This document shows positions 1 to 5,491 of a stretch of DNA of 5,778 nucleotides, piece by piece. The notes beneath the pieces are model-generated. The model was not told the DNA's origin. It saw only the letters and a list, made by a program, of their open reading frames with translations, and made no database searches. Position 1 is the stretch's first letter; each line of letters begins with the position of its first letter. This DNA is from an uncultured Oscillospiraceae bacterium (GTDB lineage: Bacteria > Bacillota > Clostridia > Oscillospirales > Acutalibacteraceae), in contig CAJUPK010000151.1 in assembly GCA_910588415.1 (NCBI GenBank), forward strand, positions 1-5,778, read 5' to 3'. Position numbers and translations under genes: made by a program.

Positions 1-1
1 G

Positions 2-562
2 GGAGACTATTTTGTCCGGGACACGGAGATGGACAAAGTGGCGAAAATTGTGGACTATGTGCAGATCATGACCTATGATATGCGCAATGGCTTTACCCGG
101 CAGGCAGGCCATCACGCGGCGCTGCGGGCCGGCAAAGGGGACAGCAGCGGGCTGAACACCGTGGACATGGTGGAGCTGTTCCACAGGGCGGGGGTGCCCC
201 TGGACCAGCTGGTGATTGGCGCGGCCTTTTACTCCCGGAAATGGTCTGGGGTGGAGGACCAAAACAACGGCCTGCTGCAGCCTGCCCAGACCGCTGGGGA
301 GAGCGGCCCCGGCTACAGCGATTTTACCGAGGACTTTATCCGCCAGGGCGGGTACGCCAGGCATTGGGACCCGGAGGCCCAGGCGGGATACCTCTGGAAC
401 GGGGAGACCTTCTTCAGCTATGAGACGCCGGAGGCCATTGCCCTGAAATGCCGGTATGTCAAAGAGACCGGGCTGCTGGGCATCATGTACTGGGAGCATG
501 GCTGCGACCGGACCCACCAGCTGTTAAGGGTGATGGGCGAGGAACTGGGCCAGGACCTGTGA
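2..562 (+). CDS. Glycoside hydrolase family 18 (chitinase-like) protein, C-terminal part, 5' end outside window
   Basis: The frame is open from base 2, so the ATG at 29 is internal and the true start lies upstream; 186 residues are visible. Counting that ATG as residue 1, DYVQIMTYDM (9-18) matches the GH18 strand-6 Tyr-Asp motif. Then come a VIGAAFYSRKW segment (62-72) like the GxPFYGRxW strand-7 region of chitinases, HWDPEAQAGYLW (112-123), FFSYETPEAI (128-137), and GIMYWEHGCD (150-159), the strand-8 segment with the substrate-platform Trp. The catalytic DxxDxDxE motif would be upstream and is not seen. GH18 enzymes cleave beta-1,4 GlcNAc linkages in chitin, peptidoglycan-related or N-glycan substrates; some members are inactive or act in spore cortex metabolism, so the substrate is open. 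The next gene starts 14 bp downstream, suggesting one transcript. Confidence 0.88.
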   Translation, partial: GDYFVRDTEMDKVAKIVDYVQIMTYDMRNGFTRQAGHHAALRAGKGDSSGLNTVDMVELFHRAGVPLDQLVIGAAFYSRKWSGVEDQNNGLLQPAQTAGESGPGYSDFTEDFIRQGGYARHWDPEAQAGYLWNGETFFSYETPEAIALKCRYVKETGLLGIMYWEHGCDRTHQLLRVMGEELGQDL

Positions 563-576
563 AAGAAGGGGATGGA

Positions 577-888
577 ATGTACAAGGCCTATAAAATGAAG
601 CTCCACCCTGGCCAGGAACAGGAATATAAGCGCCGCTACGACCAGCTTTGGCCGGAAATGCAGGAGATGATGCGCGCCCATGGGGGCAGGAACTACTCCA
701 TCTTTTTGGACCAGGACACGTTGACCCTCTTTGCCGTGATAGAGATAGAGGACGAGGCCCTGTGGGCAAAGGGCGCGGATACCCCTGTGAACCGCAGGTG
801 GTGGGACTATATGGAGGATATCATGGAAACCAACCCGGACAACAGCCCGCTGTCTGTGGACCTGCCCCTGCTGTTCCACTTGGATTGA
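577..888 (+). CDS. rhaM: L-rhamnose mutarotase-like protein (RhaM family)
   Basis: A 103-residue protein, about the length of E. coli RhaM (104 residues). It aligns without gaps to my recollection of that protein, offset by one: HGGRNYSIFLD (35-45), RRWWDYM (73-79) and NPDNSP (86-91) are family signatures. The family interconverts alpha and beta anomers of L-rhamnose using a dimeric alpha/beta ferredoxin-like fold in the cytoplasm. The start is the ATG at 577, preceded by GAAGGGG at 565-571 with 5-nt spacing; further upstream the frame overlaps the glycosidase gene. Tyr17, Tyr40, Trp75 and Trp76 match sugar-contacting residues, but Tyr21 occupies the place of catalytic His22 of the E. coli enzyme. 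No other rhamnose gene is visible, so the true sugar may differ. Likely co-transcribed with the glycosidase. Confidence 0.9.
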   Translation: MYKAYKMKLHPGQEQEYKRRYDQLWPEMQEMMRAHGGRNYSIFLDQDTLTLFAVIEIEDEALWAKGADTPVNRRWWDYMEDIMETNPDNSPLSVDLPLLFHLD

Positions 889-900
889 ACCGGGTGGGAG

Positions 901-937
901 AGGAGCGGGTCAGGCGGCTGGCCCGTCTCCTGCTTTT
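901..937 (+). terminator. Possible intrinsic terminator of the glycosidase-mutarotase unit
   Basis: AGGAG-CGGGTC (901-911) can pair with GGCCCG-T-CTCCT (920-931): 11 pairs including one G-T, with one bulged T and an 8-nt loop, followed by GCTTTTC. The T-run is short, so strength is uncertain. The stem begins 12 nt after the mutarotase stop codon and covers the stop codon of the convergent MFS gene (910-912). The opposite strand has no T-run after the stem, so it would work only rightward. Confidence 0.45.
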
Positions 938-2127
938 CGCCGGTAAGCAGTCAGAACAACGGCAATCTGCAGGAGCATCATGCCAAACACCAGCAGCAGT
1001 GCCAGGGTGTAGGCGCCATGGGCGTCGTACAGAAACCCAATCAGAGAGGTGGCCACTGCGTTGGTAATGGTGGTACTTAGATTTACCTTGGGATAGACCC
1101 GGCTGTAACGCTCCATGCCAAAGAGCTCTTTGGTGACAAGCACGGCCCCCACAGTGGGCAGGGAATAACTTAGGCCAAACAGCGCCGCAGTCAGGAACAT
1201 CACCCCGGGCGCGTGGACAAAGAGCATCAAAAGAGCTCCGGCCGCAATAAAGGCGCTGTACAGCAGGATGGAGCGCTTGGCCCCCAGACGGTCTGCCAGG
1301 ATGCCAAAGACCAGCTTTCCCGCAGTATTTGCAATCATGCACACCGAGAGCATCCCGGACCCCACTGCCGCAGCCAGCCCATAGCTGCCCGCAATGCCCG
1401 GGAAGTGCTGGGGCAGGGCGGTTACATAGGCGCCAAAAGCCGCGTACACAAGGGCCAAGGCCAGCAGTATGCCGCTTATTTTCCCTGTATGGGCAGCGGC
1501 TTTTATATCCAGAGGGGCGGGGCGGCCTCCCAAGGGCTCCAGGCCCGCGTCCTCGGGCCGGAATGTAATGGGGAACAGAATGGCTGGCAGGTTAAAAAGA
1601 GCGATGACGGCCCCGGCGCAGAGATAGCCTGTGCGCCAGCCCGCGCCTTGGATGACAGCGGACAGCACAGGGGAGAGCAGGGCCCCCACCATGCCGCTGC
1701 AGCCCATGGCCACGCTGGTGGCAAGGCCCGCTCCGGTTTGGAACCAGTTGTTGATGACTGTGGTCACCAGCACATTGCCCACCACTCCGGCGGCAAATCC
1801 CCGCAGGCCGTTGAGCAGGTACAGGAGGGTCAGGTGGGAAGCGCCCGCCAGCCCTACTGTACCAAGAATAAAAACCCCTGTACCCAGAATCAGCATGGGC
1901 TTAAAAGTTTTTGGCCCGGCGATTTTTGCGCTGGCAATGCCGCCCACCGCAAATACCAGGTTGCTGATGGTCAGGGTGGCGCTGACACTGCCCTGGCCCA
2001 AACCCAGGTCTTGGGCCATTGGCGTGAAAAACAGGCCGGATACATTGGTAAGCATCCCCAGAGCCGAGGCGGTCAGGCCGCACATGGCCAGAAGGACCAG
2101 CAGATATTTCCCCTTGATTTTTTTCAT
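910..2127 (-). CDS. Major facilitator superfamily transporter, OFA/monocarboxylate-type
   Basis: A 405-residue polytopic inner-membrane protein with about 12 hydrophobic segments in two halves joined by a hydrophilic loop (about 188-215). GILADRLGAKRSILL (275-289) is a good MFS motif A in the second half; the equivalent N-terminal loop (AKIAGPKTFKP, 67-77) is degenerate. RPEDAGLEPLG (190-200), just after TM6, resembles the RPEDxGLxPxG segment frequent in oxalate/formate antiporter and monocarboxylate-porter-like MFS proteins, which points to a small organic acid. That assignment is inference. The start at 2127 is chosen because GGAGGGGA lies 5 nt upstream (2133-2140) and a promoter lies beyond it; extending the frame to a TTG at 2193 would put the start inside the -35 box. 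It is transcribed alone, divergently from the sulfatase maturase operon and convergent with the mutarotase gene. Confidence 0.9.
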   Translation of the reverse strand: MKKIKGKYLLVLLAMCGLTASALGMLTNVSGLFFTPMAQDLGLGQGSVSATLTISNLVFAVGGIASAKIAGPKTFKPMLILGTGVFILGTVGLAGASHLTLLYLLNGLRGFAAGVVGNVLVTTVINNWFQTGAGLATSVAMGCSGMVGALLSPVLSAVIQGAGWRTGYLCAGAVIALFNLPAILFPITFRPEDAGLEPLGGRPAPLDIKAAAHTGKISGILLALALVYAAFGAYVTALPQHFPGIAGSYGLAAAVGSGMLSVCMIANTAGKLVFGILADRLGAKRSILLYSAFIAAGALLMLFVHAPGVMFLTAALFGLSYSLPTVGAVLVTKELFGMERYSRVYPKVNLSTTITNAVATSLIGFLYDAHGAYTLALLLVFGMMLLQIAVVLTAYRRKAGDGPAA

Positions 2128-2164
2128 GGGTTTCCCCTCCTGCTTTTGCAATATTCTACAAAAT

Positions 2165-2193
2165 AGTATAACATGCGGCGGGGACTGTTGCAA
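2165..2193 (-). promoter_or_regulatory. Sigma-A-type promoter of the MFS gene
   Basis: On the minus strand TTGCAA (2188-2193) and TATACT (2165-2170) are separated by exactly 17 bp. Transcription would begin near 2158, giving a leader of about 30 nt that carries the GGAGGGGA ribosome binding site. No T-run terminator or riboswitch-like structure was seen in this short leader. Confidence 0.75.
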
Positions 2194-2278
2194 GCGTTCG
2201 GGAAACGCCAGGCGGCGGGCGCGGGGAATAAGACCTTTCGGCCTATACAGAACACGGTTCCTATAAGGCTGCGGGCTT

Positions 2279-2308
2279 TTTACAGTCCTTTTGTCCTCTG
2301 GCTATCTT
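2279..2308 (+). promoter_or_regulatory. Candidate promoter of the maturase-exporter operon
   Basis: TTTACA (2279-2284) and TATCTT (2303-2308) are 18 bp apart. The -35 matches the consensus at five of six positions and the -10 at four of six. It lies 36 bp upstream of the maturase start codon. This is the best candidate I found in the divergent intergenic region, but it is only moderate. TATACA (2244-2249) and TATAAG (2262-2267) lack a good -35. Confidence 0.33.
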
Positions 2309-2343
2309 TCGGAGAAGCAGGGGAAACAGAGAGGAGACACGCC

Positions 2344-3462
2344 ATGCCATCGTTGAGTTTGCTGATTAAGCCCGCCTCTGGGGGCTGCAATATCCGCTGC
2401 AAATACTGCTTTTACCACGACGAACAGCAGAATCGGGAGACCTTCTCCTATGGCCTTATGACAGAGGAGACCCTGGAGATTCTGATTAAGAAGGCCCTGA
2501 ACTATGCTGCGGGCCGCTGCTCCTTTGGCTTTCAAGGGGGCGAGCCCACCCTGCGGGGCCTGGATTTTTTCCGGAAAGCAGTGGAGCTGCAAAAGAAATA
2601 CAATGTCCATCAGGTGGAGATTGCCAATTCCCTGCAGACAAACGGGCTGCTGATAGACAGCCAGTGGGCCAGTTTTCTCCATGACAACCATTTTTTGGTG
2701 GGCCTCTCCCTGGACGGTGTGAAGGACATTCACGACGAGAACCGCCTGGACCCAGAGGGAAAGGGGACCTTTAACCGGGTGCTGCAGGCTGCCCAGAAGC
2801 TGGCGGCCCATCAGGTGGAGTTCAACCTGCTGACAGTGGTCACCAACCGCACCGCAGAGGCTATTGGCAGGATCTACAGCTTCTACCGGCGGTCCGGCCT
2901 GCTGTACCAGCAGTACATCCCCTGCCTGGATCCCTTGGAGGAGGCCCGGGGGTCCTCGCCCTACTCGCTGACCCCGGAGAAGTACGCCCAATTTCTCAAG
3001 ACCCTGTTCGATCTGTGGTACCGGGATATAAGGGAGGGACAGTTCATCTATATACGCTACTTTGAAAATCTGCTGGGGATGCTCCTGGGCCAGCCGCCGG
3101 AGAGCTGCGGCCTGAGCGGCCAGTGCGCCATTCAGAACGTGGTGGAGGCGGACGGCTCTGTGTATCCCTGCGACTTCTACTGCCTGGACGGGTGGCGGCT
3201 GGGGAATATCCGGGAGACGGACTTTCGAGATATGGCCCGGAGCGAGACTGCCCGCCGGTTTCTGGCCCAGGGCGAAACCGGACGCAGCCAGTGCCAAAAT
3301 TGCCTCTACGGACCCATCTGCCGGGGTGGCTGCCGCCGGGACCGGGAACCCCTGGGGGAGGGGGGCAACTACTTCTGCCAGGCCTACCGGGAGTTTTTTG
3401 CCTACGCGCTGCCCCGGCTGCAGGGAATGGCCCAGGCTTTGCAGAGGCGGGGGAGAGTATGA
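2344..3462 (+). CDS. Anaerobic sulfatase-maturating enzyme (radical SAM, SPASM domain)
   Basis: A 372-residue cytosolic iron-sulfur enzyme, close in length and sequence to the C. perfringens anaerobic sulfatase maturase. The family oxidises an active-site Cys or Ser of a sulfatase to C-alpha-formylglycine using S-adenosylmethionine. The radical SAM cluster motif is C15-x3-C19-x2-C22, followed by FQGGEPTL (63-70), NSLQTNG (95-101) and GLSLDGVKDIH (120-130). The C-terminal SPASM region has C255, C261, C276, C317, C320, C326, C330 and C345, enough for two auxiliary [4Fe-4S] clusters; seven of these positions coincide with those of the Clostridium enzyme. Asp277 in YPCDFY matches its catalytic base. 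The start at 2344 has AGGAG at 2332-2336 (7-nt spacing) and gives the family N-terminus MPSLSLLIKPASGGC. The stop overlaps the exporter start. No sulfatase is nearby, so the substrate must lie elsewhere, or this could be another peptide-modifying relative, which I think less likely. Confidence 0.93.
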   Translation: MPSLSLLIKPASGGCNIRCKYCFYHDEQQNRETFSYGLMTEETLEILIKKALNYAAGRCSFGFQGGEPTLRGLDFFRKAVELQKKYNVHQVEIANSLQTNGLLIDSQWASFLHDNHFLVGLSLDGVKDIHDENRLDPEGKGTFNRVLQAAQKLAAHQVEFNLLTVVTNRTAEAIGRIYSFYRRSGLLYQQYIPCLDPLEEARGSSPYSLTPEKYAQFLKTLFDLWYRDIREGQFIYIRYFENLLGMLLGQPPESCGLSGQCAIQNVVEADGSVYPCDFYCLDGWRLGNIRETDFRDMARSETARRFLAQGETGRSQCQNCLYGPICRGGCRRDREPLGEGGNYFCQAYREFFAYALPRLQGMAQALQRRGRV

Positions 3463-4271
3463 CAGGTGTGATGATGTTTCTGGTGTGCCTGGCTGCCTCG
3501 GGAGTGGGGTCCATTGCCGGGTATGGGGGCGGGGTGATCATCAAGCCAGTGCTGGACGCGCTGCATATCCTGCCAGTGTCCACCATCAGCTTTCTCTCCG
3601 GCTGCACGGTGCTGGCCATGTCAATGGCCTCCCTGCTGAAGAGCCGGGGAAACGGGGTCCGGCTGCGGGTGCGCACCACCACCCCCCTAGCCCTGGGCGC
3701 GGCTGTGGGGGGACTGCTGGGCAAGGCGCTGTTCGAGCTGGTGCGGTCCAGTGCGGAGGAAAACTGGCTGGGGCTGGTACAGTCCTCGCTGCTGCTGGGG
3801 ATCACGGTGCTGGTCTGGGTCTATACACGGGAAAGAGACCGGCTGCCCTCTTACCAGCTGGAGAACCTGCCTGTCTGCGCTTTAGTGGGCCTGGCGCTGG
3901 GAGTGGTCTCGGCGTTTTTGGGCATTGGCGGCGGGCCGTTGAATGTGGCTTTCCTGTTTTTCTTCTTCTCTATGGAGGCCAAGGAGGCGGCGAAGAACTC
4001 CATCTTTATTATCCTATTCTCCCAGGCGGCCAGCCTTCTCAGCGCCCTCTGCCAGCGGAATGTGCCGGAGTTTGCCTGGAGCCAGCTGCTGATGATGGCT
4101 GCGGGCGGCGTGGGCGGCGCACTGCTGGGGGCGGCTGCCAGCAAAAAGTTGGATGACAAAGGAGTGGAGCGGCTGCTGCTGGCCCTGATGCTGGGAATTA
4201 TGGGCATCAATCTGTATAATGTGGCGGTTTATGGGGTGGGGGCTATAGCCGCCTATACCATATCTGGTTAG
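3459..4271 (+). CDS. TauE/SafE-family membrane exporter (putative sulfite/sulfur-oxyanion exporter)
   Basis: A 270-residue hydrophobic protein with about eight predicted membrane segments in two related halves. Each half carries the family glycine motif: GYGGGVIIKP (21-30) and GIGGGPLNVA (155-164). A charged loop (TRERDRLPSYQLEN, 123-136) separates the halves. TauE/SafE proteins are linked to export of sulfite, sulfoacetate or other organosulfur anions, though many are uncharacterised. The ATG at 3459 overlaps the maturase stop (ATGA), so translation is probably coupled; a purine-rich GGGGGAG (3449-3455) precedes it closely. ATGs at 3471 and 3474 are alternatives that remove only four or five residues. 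Coupling to a sulfatase maturase supports a role in clearing sulfur oxyanions after desulfation. That substrate is inferred from context. Confidence 0.88.
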   Translation: MTGVMMFLVCLAASGVGSIAGYGGGVIIKPVLDALHILPVSTISFLSGCTVLAMSMASLLKSRGNGVRLRVRTTTPLALGAAVGGLLGKALFELVRSSAEENWLGLVQSSLLLGITVLVWVYTRERDRLPSYQLENLPVCALVGLALGVVSAFLGIGGGPLNVAFLFFFFSMEAKEAAKNSIFIILFSQAASLLSALCQRNVPEFAWSQLLMMAAGGVGGALLGAAASKKLDDKGVERLLLALMLGIMGINLYNVAVYGVGAIAAYTISG

Positions 4272-4309
4272 GAAACGCCTGCTTGCATTTCATCCAACAG
4301 CAAGTAGCT

Positions 4310-4347
4310 CCCCAGGAACTTAAATAGAGGTTAAGTTCCTGGGGGGG
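4310..4347 (+). terminator. Perfect 14-bp hairpin after the exporter gene, probable terminator
   Basis: CCCCAGGAACTTAA (4310-4323) pairs perfectly with TTAAGTTCCTGGGG (4331-4344) around a 7-nt loop, ATAGAGG. It begins 39 bp after the exporter stop and ends 12 bp before the 3' end of the convergent XRE gene, where a terminator is expected. The stem is very stable, but the downstream sequence (GGGTTATAGATTTATT) has only a broken T-run, so it is not a textbook intrinsic terminator. It sits where base composition changes. Confidence 0.55.
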
Positions 4348-4355
4348 TTATAGAT

Positions 4356-4661
4356 TTATTGGGATGCATCTGTGCTACATATTAACTTTAGAATCCAGAG
4401 GAGGATTTGTTCAAATCTTTCGTTCTGGTGTTCTTCAGGGTGGAAATTTTGTAAAGTCTCTGGCTTCACATTTAAAGCGGCTGCATAGTCTCGTAGCAGC
4501 CGGTCAGAGGGATATCGTTTTCCACTTTCAATAGCATTAATATAGGCAGGTGTAACTGCTAAAGTCTCAGCAAGATCCTTTACTTTGATATCCCTGGCGA
4601 TACGTAAGAGCCGGAAAACATTATGCTCTGGTTGCTGTGTATGCGAGCGTGGCTTTTTCAT
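4356..4661 (-). CDS. XRE-family helix-turn-helix DNA-binding protein
   Basis: A 101-residue protein with an HTH_3/XRE domain at about 16-66: VFRLLRIARDIKVKDLAETL (15-34) followed by VTPAYINAIESGKRYPS (36-52), the recognition-helix region with the typical IESGKRxPS end, then a helix LLRDYAAALNV (55-65). The remaining 35 residues are not recognisable and end in a short hydrophobic helix (FEQILLWILKLI, 83-94), possibly for dimerisation. Such small proteins are usually repressors in mobile elements, phages or toxin-antitoxin loci. The ATG at 4661 is chosen over one at 4682 because AGGAGG (4668-4673) lies 6 nt before it; the upstream ATG has no site. No convincing promoter lies directly upstream, so it may be transcribed with the minus-strand ORFs to its right. 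AT-rich codons set it apart from 1-4271. Confidence 0.85.
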   Translation of the reverse strand: MKKPRSHTQQPEHNVFRLLRIARDIKVKDLAETLAVTPAYINAIESGKRYPSDRLLRDYAAALNVKPETLQNFHPEEHQNERFEQILLWILKLICSTDASQ

Positions 4662-4686
4662 TGATTTCCTCCTGAAGTCCATGTGG

Positions 4687-4711
4687 CTTAATCCAACGAA
4701 AGGCCTTCCGA
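4687..4711 (+). repeat. Left copy of 25-bp imperfect inverted repeat
   Basis: It reads inward as CTTAATCCAACGAAAG followed by GCCTTCCGA. The minus strand at 5484-5508 has the same sequence at 23 of 25 positions; the differences are an A/G at repeat position 10 and a G/A at position 16. Both copies read inward from CTTAATCC and together enclose 822 bp. This copy lies 13 bp beyond the XRE ribosome binding site and contains the TAA that ends the reading frame downstream of the 17-codon ORF. I saw no target-site duplication outside the pair. Confidence 0.85.
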
Positions 4712-4828
4712 CCAGACTACTTTCATTTGCAATTTAGCATGCTGTTCGATTAGTTTTTTATACGAGAAGAATATCTAAGAAGTATCGAAGCAGGACCTGC
4801 GTTCATTACATACCAAAATGATTTCCAT
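4688..4828 (-). pseudogene. Possible 46-codon gene interrupted by an in-frame TAG
   Basis: The frame opened by the ATG at 4828 meets TAG after 17 codons (4775-4777), then stays open for 28 more codons, ending at TAA (4688-4690). The second part reads IFFSYKKLIEQHAKLQMKVV and then WSEGLSLD. Its end lies 14 bp before the XRE ribosome binding site, as in a compact operon. If the TAG is a nonsense mutation, this is a broken small gene; if not, only the 17-codon ORF is real. I recognise no family in either part. The last seven codons are also encoded, with one change (SEGFSLD), by the plus strand at 5484-5507 because the inverted repeat lies there. Confidence 0.3.
4775..4828 (-). CDS. 17-residue ORF with strong ribosome binding site, unknown function
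   Basis: The encoded peptide is MEIILVCNERRSCFDTS. Its ATG follows GAAAGGAGGG (4836-4845), with 8 nt between AGGAGG and the start, the best ribosome binding site in the AT-rich block. The peptide has two Cys (7 and 13) flanking a charged NERRS segment, but no signal peptide or known precursor motif. It could be a leader peptide whose translation governs the XRE gene downstream, a small bioactive peptide, or the intact start of a small gene cut by a nonsense codon. I do not recognise it. Translation initiation here is well supported; function is not. Confidence 0.45.
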   Translation of the reverse strand: MEIILVCNERRSCFDTS

Positions 4829-4845
4829 GTGTTTTCCCTCCTTTC

Positions 4846-5147
4846 TATAAGAATATATTTCATGCAATTTGTGATGCTACTGTGATTGAGCAATAGAAAT
4901 AGGACTTAAGTAATTAATCCACACACTTTTAATAATTTGTAGACCTATCTAGATACGTTCGTTATAAAAACACTAAATTTGATAAATATTTCAATGTATT
5001 ATTTATAATGATATTAGCAGCTAAAAAATCATCCCTTTCTTTTCTGCAAAGTATATGCTTCTGACCACTCAGTAAAAGTAAGTTTGTCATAGCGGAAAAT
5101 ATCAGCAAATGATAAGTAGTTTATGGTTTTCAAAGGTTATGCTTTGA
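4846..5147. other. AT-rich stretch with no supported gene
   Basis: I see no ORF with a ribosome binding site on either strand. Two short minus-strand frames (5029-5133, TTG start; and one from the ATG at 5090) lack any such site. The stretch contains a 10-bp palindrome TATCTAGATA (4946-4955) and a small hairpin CAAAG-GTTATG-CTTTG (5131-5146). No convincing paired -35 and -10 boxes were found for the minus-strand ORF to its left, although many AT-rich -10-like words occur. Confidence 0.6.
4946..4955. promoter_or_regulatory. Perfect 10-bp palindrome, possible operator
   Basis: TATCTAGATA is self-complementary. It lies about 100 bp upstream (minus strand) of the 17-codon ORF. Short palindromes are typical targets for XRE-family dimers, but a single 10-bp palindrome in AT-rich DNA can arise by chance, and no second copy was seen in the window. 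Confidence 0.15.
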
Positions 5148-5209
5148 ATATGCAGAGCCGCGTCTCCCAAGCGCTGGAAAAGACCAGCGCCTGAGATAAC
5201 GGGCTATAT
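5148..5209. repeat. Long segmented hairpin, possible structured RNA or terminator
   Basis: Nested complementary segments: ATAT (5148-5151) with 5206-5209; AGCC (5156-5159) with GGCT (5202-5205); TCTC (5163-5166) with GAGA (5193-5196); and GCGCTGG (5171-5177) with CCAGCGC (5184-5190) around an AAAAGA loop (plus strand). Small internal loops separate them. It begins just beyond the 3' end of the 79-residue gene and is a GC-rich island in AT-rich DNA. Neither strand has a T-run after it, so it is not a standard intrinsic terminator. It matches no riboswitch consensus I can recall. Confidence 0.45.
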
Positions 5210-5215
5210 CTAGGG

Positions 5216-5455
5216 TTAGAAGGAAGAAGAGATTGCAGTAATTACCCACTGCACAAATTTGGCCAATTCTGTATATATAAACAGAATGAATTGCCTAAGT
5301 AGGATGTCTAGCAACAGTTCCCCCATAATAAGGAGAACTTTGCTAAAGGTTACAACCTTATGTCCGGCAGTGGATTTTTGGTATGCTTCAACAAGAGATT
5401 CCCATTTTTCAATCTTTCGTTCTTTCCAACGTCCCTGACGATTTTGCTTTCTCAT
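5216..5455 (-). CDS. Small basic/amphipathic protein of unknown function
   Basis: A 79-residue protein that I do not recognise. Residues 1-33 are hydrophilic and strongly basic (RKQNRQGRWKERKIEKW at 2-18). Residues 34-79 are mostly hydrophobic, with charged residues at intervals (K39, E46, D50, R54, E63, K66), so this part looks like amphipathic or membrane-associated helices rather than one clean transmembrane span. There is no signal peptide cleavage site. The ATG at 5455 follows GGAGG (5462-5466) with 6-nt spacing, which supports real translation. That GGAGG lies in the 3' arm of a hairpin, so expression may be controlled at initiation. A good promoter lies upstream at 5586-5614. Possibilities include a membrane-active small toxin or a mobile-element accessory protein; neither is shown by the sequence. 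Confidence 0.6.
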   Translation of the reverse strand: MRKQNRQGRWKERKIEKWESLVEAYQKSTAGHKVVTFSKVLLIMGELLLDILLRQFILFIYTELAKFVQWVITAISSSF

Positions 5456-5461
5456 AGCAAA

Positions 5462-5491
5462 CCTCCGATTGATAATATTTGAATCGGAAGG
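5462..5491 (-). promoter_or_regulatory. Hairpin sequestering the ribosome binding site of the 79-residue gene
   Basis: In the minus-strand transcript, TCCGATT (5482-5488) can pair perfectly with AATCGGA (5464-5470) around an 11-nt AU-rich loop, and CC/GG extends the stem past a one-base bulge. The complete GGAGG site (5462-5466) is then paired. The 5' arm lies mostly in the right copy of the inverted repeat. Confidence 0.55.

Noticed and set aside
29..562. Treating the ATG at 29 as the start of a complete 177-residue protein
   Set aside because: The frame is open to the left edge and the upstream residues (GDYFVRDTE) continue a GH18 fold; there is no ribosome binding site and the catalytic motif must lie upstream.
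1213..2266. Long plus-strand frames across the MFS gene
   Set aside because: They are rich in Gln, Arg, Pro and His with no domain pattern, have no ribosome binding sites, and oppose a clear 12-helix transporter.
2254..2284. Intrinsic terminator ending in CTTTTT at 2276-2281
   Set aside because: The preceding bases do not form a stable stem (a G-G mismatch breaks the apparent one), and the position lies upstream of the maturase operon.
2302..3805. Long minus-strand frames opposite the maturase and exporter
   Set aside because: They are low-complexity translations of GC-rich antisense DNA, and the opposite strand encodes fully conserved protein families.
4965..5090. 42-codon minus-strand frame from the ATG at 5090
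   Set aside because: It has no ribosome binding site, overlaps the previous frame and matches no known family.
5029..5133. 34-codon minus-strand frame with TTG start, ending EWSEAYTLQKRKG
   Set aside because: The translation looks protein-like, but there is no ribosome binding site or ATG, and frames of this length are expected by chance in AT-rich DNA.
5148..5209. Riboswitch (TPP-like CTGAGA at 5191-5196)
   Set aside because: The six-base word occurs without the rest of the thi-box consensus, and no thiamine gene follows.
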